The notes under the pieces are model-generated. The model searched no databases, had not been told where the DNA came from, and saw nothing but the letters and a program-made list of their open reading frames with translations. The translations under genes and the position numbers were made by a program. A stretch of DNA of 7,604 bases from Lentisphaeria bacterium (GTDB taxonomy: Bacteria; Verrucomicrobiota; Lentisphaeria; Oligosphaerales; PUNB01). The DNA lies in NCBI GenBank assembly GCA_007133055.1, contig SLNM01000134.1, positions 1-7,604 of the forward strand. The letters are read 5' to 3'. Each line of letters opens with the position of its first letter. Within the stretch, counting starts at the first letter, position 1. Shown here in pieces: positions 4,673-7,604 of this stretch.

Positions 4673-7402
4673 TCAGGCCGGGTTAGCTTGTCCGGCCATC
4701 TGTTTTTCCTGCCATACGGGTTGCTGGTCGGCGGTTTCGACGCTGTAGCGCCCGCGGTGGCGTGCCACCAGTTCACCATATCGCTTGGACTTGTTCCAGT
4801 TGGGGATTTTGCTGAAATATCCGACCACCCTGGTTTCTCCGACCACGTTGTCGGAGCCGCAGCGGGGACAGGCTTCGATCAGTCCGTCGGCGTTGTGGCG
4901 GCAATGGTTGCAGTAGGTGAATTCGGGCGAAACGGTCACTTGCGCCGACTGGGTTCGGAAGTGGGTTTCCTGCATCAGCCGCGCAATGGCTTCGGCGGAC
5001 GGTCTTTGTTCACCGACGAAGGCATGGGTGATAGCTCCCGACTCGATCAGGCTGTGGAACTGGCTCTGCTGCCTGATTCTTTCGACCAGCGAGACATCCG
5101 CCTCGGCCGCCAGGTGAATCGAGTTGGTGTAGTAGCAGACATCGTGCGAGTCGCCCTTGACCACCGGCCCCGCTTCCTTGGGGAAGAAGACCAGGTCGGT
5201 TTTGGCCAGCCGGCGGGCGGCGCTCTCGGCGGGTGATTCCTCGAGCGTAACCTTGAGTCCGTACTTCTTCGACAGTTTCTTCGCTTTCAAATACATATGG
5301 CTGATAATACGAAGTCCTGTCCGCAGTGCTTCGTCGCTCTCGTGCAGCTCCTTTCCGAACAGGAATTGCACGGCGTCATTGAGGCCGATCAGCCCGATGA
5401 TGTAAGTGCAGTCGTCAAGGTTGACGTATGGTCGTCCGTCCAGGGCGGTTTTGCCGATCTGATATAGGGGCCGGCCGGGGGCGCTCATCATTTCAGCGAT
5501 AGTCTCCCGTTTTTGCAGATGCGCCTGCATGGCCAGCTCCATGGTATCGTCGATTTCCTCGAACAATCCGGCCAGGTCTTTGCGGCCCGAACGGGCGGCG
5601 CGATAGCTGGCCTGGGGAATGTTGATGGTTACGTTCTGGAAGCCGCAGAAGCGCATTGACTCCGGATGCTTGAGCATGCGGTTGTCGGAAATAGTGGTGC
5701 GCAGCCGGCAGCAGGCGCTGAGGGTTACCTCGTCGCGGTCGAAAATAAAGTAGGTGGAGCCGTTTGTACTGGCCAGTTGGCAGGCCTGCATGAAAACCTC
5801 GTACTGCTCGGGGTCAGTGAAGGTTTCGTCGCAGACATGGAAGTCGCACTTGGGAAACTCGAAGACCCGTCCGTTGCGGTCGCCTTCGCCCCACACCGCC
5901 AGCAGCGCCTTGGTAAACTCCCGGGCCTCTCTTTCAAAGTCGCCATAGGTCAGAACGCTTTCACCTCGTTGCTGCAACTGACGGGCGACGCCCTCGTCGT
6001 AGTAGAGTCCGCCGCGCTGGTCGTCGTACAGCTCGCGCAAGACCAGGCGCTCCTCGCCCTGGTCCTGCCGGCAATAGAGATTGACCAGCGAGTTGCCGGC
6101 GGGGTCGGTGTCGTCGCGCAACTGTTCCTCCAGCTCGACGATGCGCCCGTCGGCCAGGCGCAGCATATAGTGTCCGCCGGGGCCGATTGCCGGGACCGAG
6201 CGCAGATAGCGCGGCACCCCGCTGTGAATGTTGAAGTCGAGGAAGAGAGTCTGCCCGCCGCGCGAGAAGGCGTTCTGGGAACCGTTGAAGATCAGCTCCT
6301 GGGCCACCTGCTTCATCTCGCGGTAGCTCATTTCCTGCAAATAGGGAGCGTAAAAGATATTGATGTAGGCAATGCCGAGAGCGCCGGCGTAGTTGGCCTG
6401 CATCGAGGCCAGAAACGTGTTGAGATGGCCGGTCAGCACGGAAGCGCTGCGGGCAGGCTTCGACTCGGTGTTGAGGTTGGACAGGTCGCGCAAGCCGTAC
6501 TTTTTCACGTACTCGATCGAGTGCGACGAGCAGTAGACCCGGTGCGGATAGCCAAGATCGTGCAGGTGGATGGCGCCAGTCGAGTGGGCGCGCTTTAGCT
6601 CCGGCGAGAAAATGGTGTCGAGAGCCCACTGCTTGAGAACCAGCTCGGCCAGTCCCAGATTGACCGCTTCGGGGTTGTTGTTGACAATATTGCTGTTCTC
6701 CTCCGACTTGCTGTACATCAGGCGCTCGACAAATCCCTTGTGTACCCGGTACAGAGAAAGATCGGTCAACTGATGGTTGAAACCGCGCTCTACCAATACG
6801 TTATTGACCATTTCCCGGATCAGAGAGGTGCCAATCGTCTTGATTTCACTGGCGATCACCTGGTTCTCGACTTCCTTGGCCACCCCGATCGCCAGCTCCT
6901 CGGAAAGATCGGTTTCCTCGAGAATCTGACGGGTGATGCGGGCGCGGTCCCAGGGGCCGGTTTCATTGCGGTCAATCGAGTGGACCAGCAGCAGGCTGGC
7001 ATCGGTGACGTCGAGATCGCCGCCTTCACCGCCCGAGCGCACCTTGATCTTGCGGCGGGCAATCTCCCGCTGCTTGCGATAGCGCTTGTAGGCGCTCATC
7101 ACCATGGGCTGGCCTTCCTCGGAAAGAACGATCTCGACCAGGTCCTGGACATCCTCGATGTGCGGAATGCGGCGGCTCTCGGAGTCGCTGTAAACATAGT
7201 ATTCGCATAGCGGATTGTTAAGCTCATGGATCACTTTGTCCGTGATGCGCCGAGCCAGAGCACGGTCGGGCTGAGTGCCCTCCTCGCGAGCCACCGCCTC
7301 GCTGGCACGAAGTATGGCAGACTCGATCTTGTCCCGCCGAAATGGGACAAGCATGCCGTTGCGCTTGCGGAAAAAATGGAAGTCGTTGGATTTTGCGCTC
7401 AT
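4673..7402 (-). CDS. nrdD: Anaerobic (class III) ribonucleoside-triphosphate reductase
   Basis: A 909-residue class III ribonucleotide reductase, converting NTPs to dNTPs by a glycyl-radical mechanism without oxygen; cytoplasmic. In order: an N-terminal ATP-cone (about 9-115) that senses ATP/dATP; a second ATP-cone-like segment (about 130-215, containing PWDRARITRQILEET); the ten-stranded barrel domain with C291 in HDLGYPHRVYCSSH, the CCRLR motif (C564, C565) and RFCGFQNVTINIP (C586); a zinc site with C831, C834, C845 and C848; and the glycyl radical G861 in RVVGY. It is longer than the usual 600-750 residues, partly from about 75 extra residues around 410-484. AAGGA lies 8 bases before the ATG. 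It is first in a likely nrdD-redoxin-polymerase transcript under an NrdR-type promoter. The activating enzyme NrdG, needed to form the radical, is not in the window. Confidence 0.97.
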   Translation of the reverse strand: MSAKSNDFHFFRKRNGMLVPFRRDKIESAILRASEAVAREEGTQPDRALARRITDKVIHELNNPLCEYYVYSDSESRRIPHIEDVQDLVEIVLSEEGQPMVMSAYKRYRKQREIARRKIKVRSGGEGGDLDVTDASLLLVHSIDRNETGPWDRARITRQILEETDLSEELAIGVAKEVENQVIASEIKTIGTSLIREMVNNVLVERGFNHQLTDLSLYRVHKGFVERLMYSKSEENSNIVNNNPEAVNLGLAELVLKQWALDTIFSPELKRAHSTGAIHLHDLGYPHRVYCSSHSIEYVKKYGLRDLSNLNTESKPARSASVLTGHLNTFLASMQANYAGALGIAYINIFYAPYLQEMSYREMKQVAQELIFNGSQNAFSRGGQTLFLDFNIHSGVPRYLRSVPAIGPGGHYMLRLADGRIVELEEQLRDDTDPAGNSLVNLYCRQDQGEERLVLRELYDDQRGGLYYDEGVARQLQQRGESVLTYGDFEREAREFTKALLAVWGEGDRNGRVFEFPKCDFHVCDETFTDPEQYEVFMQACQLASTNGSTYFIFDRDEVTLSACCRLRTTISDNRMLKHPESMRFCGFQNVTINIPQASYRAARSGRKDLAGLFEEIDDTMELAMQAHLQKRETIAEMMSAPGRPLYQIGKTALDGRPYVNLDDCTYIIGLIGLNDAVQFLFGKELHESDEALRTGLRIISHMYLKAKKLSKKYGLKVTLEESPAESAARRLAKTDLVFFPKEAGPVVKGDSHDVCYYTNSIHLAAEADVSLVERIRQQSQFHSLIESGAITHAFVGEQRPSAEAIARLMQETHFRTQSAQVTVSPEFTYCNHCRHNADGLIEACPRCGSDNVVGETRVVGYFSKIPNWNKSKRYGELVARHRGRYSVETADQQPVWQEKQMAGQANPA

Positions 7403-7531
7403 GATTGGAATCCTTCTTTTTGCTTGATAGTTAGACCGACGGATTGAATATTATGATCCCCAGCCACGGTGGTTAACCCTGGCCGGAAAAAGATTGCCTG
7501 GAATCAAGTCTGCGCCATGCCGTCAGGCACA
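7403..7531 (-). other. nrdD 5' leader
   Basis: About 129 bases lie between the predicted transcription start and the nrdD ATG. Minus-strand RNA could form two small stems: TGCC/GGCA with a 4-base loop (7515-7526), and GGCCA/TGGCT (one G-U pair) around a GGTTAACC core (about 7461-7484). I recognise no known riboswitch class; in particular there is no evident cobalamin riboswitch. Confidence 0.35.
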
Positions 7532-7535
7532 ACAA

Positions 7536-7551
7536 ACACAATATGTAGTGG
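7536..7551 (-). promoter_or_regulatory. Proximal NrdR box
   Basis: Minus-strand CCACTACATATTGTGT closely matches the known NrdR-box pattern (roughly acaCwAtATaTwGtgt). It overlaps the predicted -10 region, so a bound NrdR would block RNA polymerase. NrdR is the general bacterial repressor of ribonucleotide reductase genes, responding to dATP/ATP levels through its own ATP-cone. Confidence 0.8.
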
Positions 7552-7567
7552 TTTTTACGGTTGTCAA
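7538..7567 (-). promoter_or_regulatory. nrdD promoter (sigma-70 type)
   Basis: On the minus strand a perfect -35 box TTGACA lies at 7562-7567. The best -10 is TATTGT at 7538-7543, with an 18-base spacer and a 4 of 6 match. Predicted transcription starts near 7531. The -35 sits exactly between the two NrdR boxes. A/T runs at 7583-7604 lie where an UP element could help. Confidence 0.7.
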
Positions 7568-7583
7568 ATACAAAATATGGGGG
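7568..7583 (-). promoter_or_regulatory. Distal NrdR box
   Basis: Minus-strand CCCCCATATTTTGTAT is a weaker match to the NrdR pattern, sharing 11 of 16 positions with the proximal box. Its centre is 32 bp from that of the proximal box, about three helical turns, which is the spacing known for paired NrdR boxes that bind the repressor cooperatively. Confidence 0.65.
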
Positions 7584-7604
7584 TTTTTCGTTTTTTTTAA
7601 AAAA
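7583..7604 (-). promoter_or_regulatory. A/T tracts upstream of nrdD promoter
   Basis: A run of T8 followed by A6 (7591-7604), plus a five-base run at 7584-7588, lies roughly 50-75 bases before the predicted transcription start. It could act as an UP element or as bent DNA; alternatively, it may be part of a feature beyond the window edge. Confidence 0.3.

Noticed and set aside
5666..6598. 310-codon plus-strand frame opposite nrdD
   Set aside because: It is antisense to the conserved core of nrdD and has low-complexity composition without domains, so it is a codon-bias shadow.
7420..7510. FNR box in the nrdD leader
   Set aside because: Only single TTGAT half-sites are seen, without the properly spaced ATCAA arm.

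Overview
The window holds five confident protein genes, all on the minus strand, plus short intergenic regions rich in inverted repeats. It looks like a chromosomal piece of a moderately GC-rich bacterium able to live without oxygen: it encodes an oxygen-sensitive class III ribonucleotide reductase (nrdD) behind what looks like an NrdR-controlled promoter. Nothing fixes the phylum. The small GC-rich palindromes and the gene types would suit an uncultured or deltaproteobacterial/Zixibacteria-like lineage, but that is a guess. I see no phage, plasmid, CRISPR, tRNA or rRNA signal.

Layout in the direction of transcription (right to left). 7403-7604: nrdD control region with a consensus -35 box lying between two NrdR-box-like 16-mers spaced three helical turns apart. 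4673-7402: nrdD. 4533-4672: a roughly 120-bp folded inverted-repeat element. 4017-4511: a small thioredoxin-fold protein with a CxxC motif. 3843-4016: an intergenic region with a long imperfect inverted repeat, a tandem 13-mer and a compact GC hairpin. 1614-3842: a family B DNA polymerase with all proofreading and polymerase motifs. 1485-1613: a short gap with a weak promoter candidate. 768-1484: a family 2 glycosyltransferase whose stop codon overlaps the start of a DUF2304 membrane protein (415-771). 1-414: no confident gene, but a perfect 14-bp inverted repeat and two GC-rich palindromes.

Two functional blocks are suggested. The first is DNA-precursor and DNA-synthesis: nrdD makes dNTPs anaerobically, the redoxin is a good candidate for its electron donor, and the polymerase uses the product. 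No activase gene (nrdG) is present in the window. The second is a GT2-DUF2304 pair, probably adding or handling a lipid-linked sugar at the membrane. The most interesting combined signal is an NrdR-type promoter driving nrdD followed by a dedicated redoxin, with a cysteine in the reductase placed as expected for a thioredoxin-dependent rather than formate-dependent class III enzyme.
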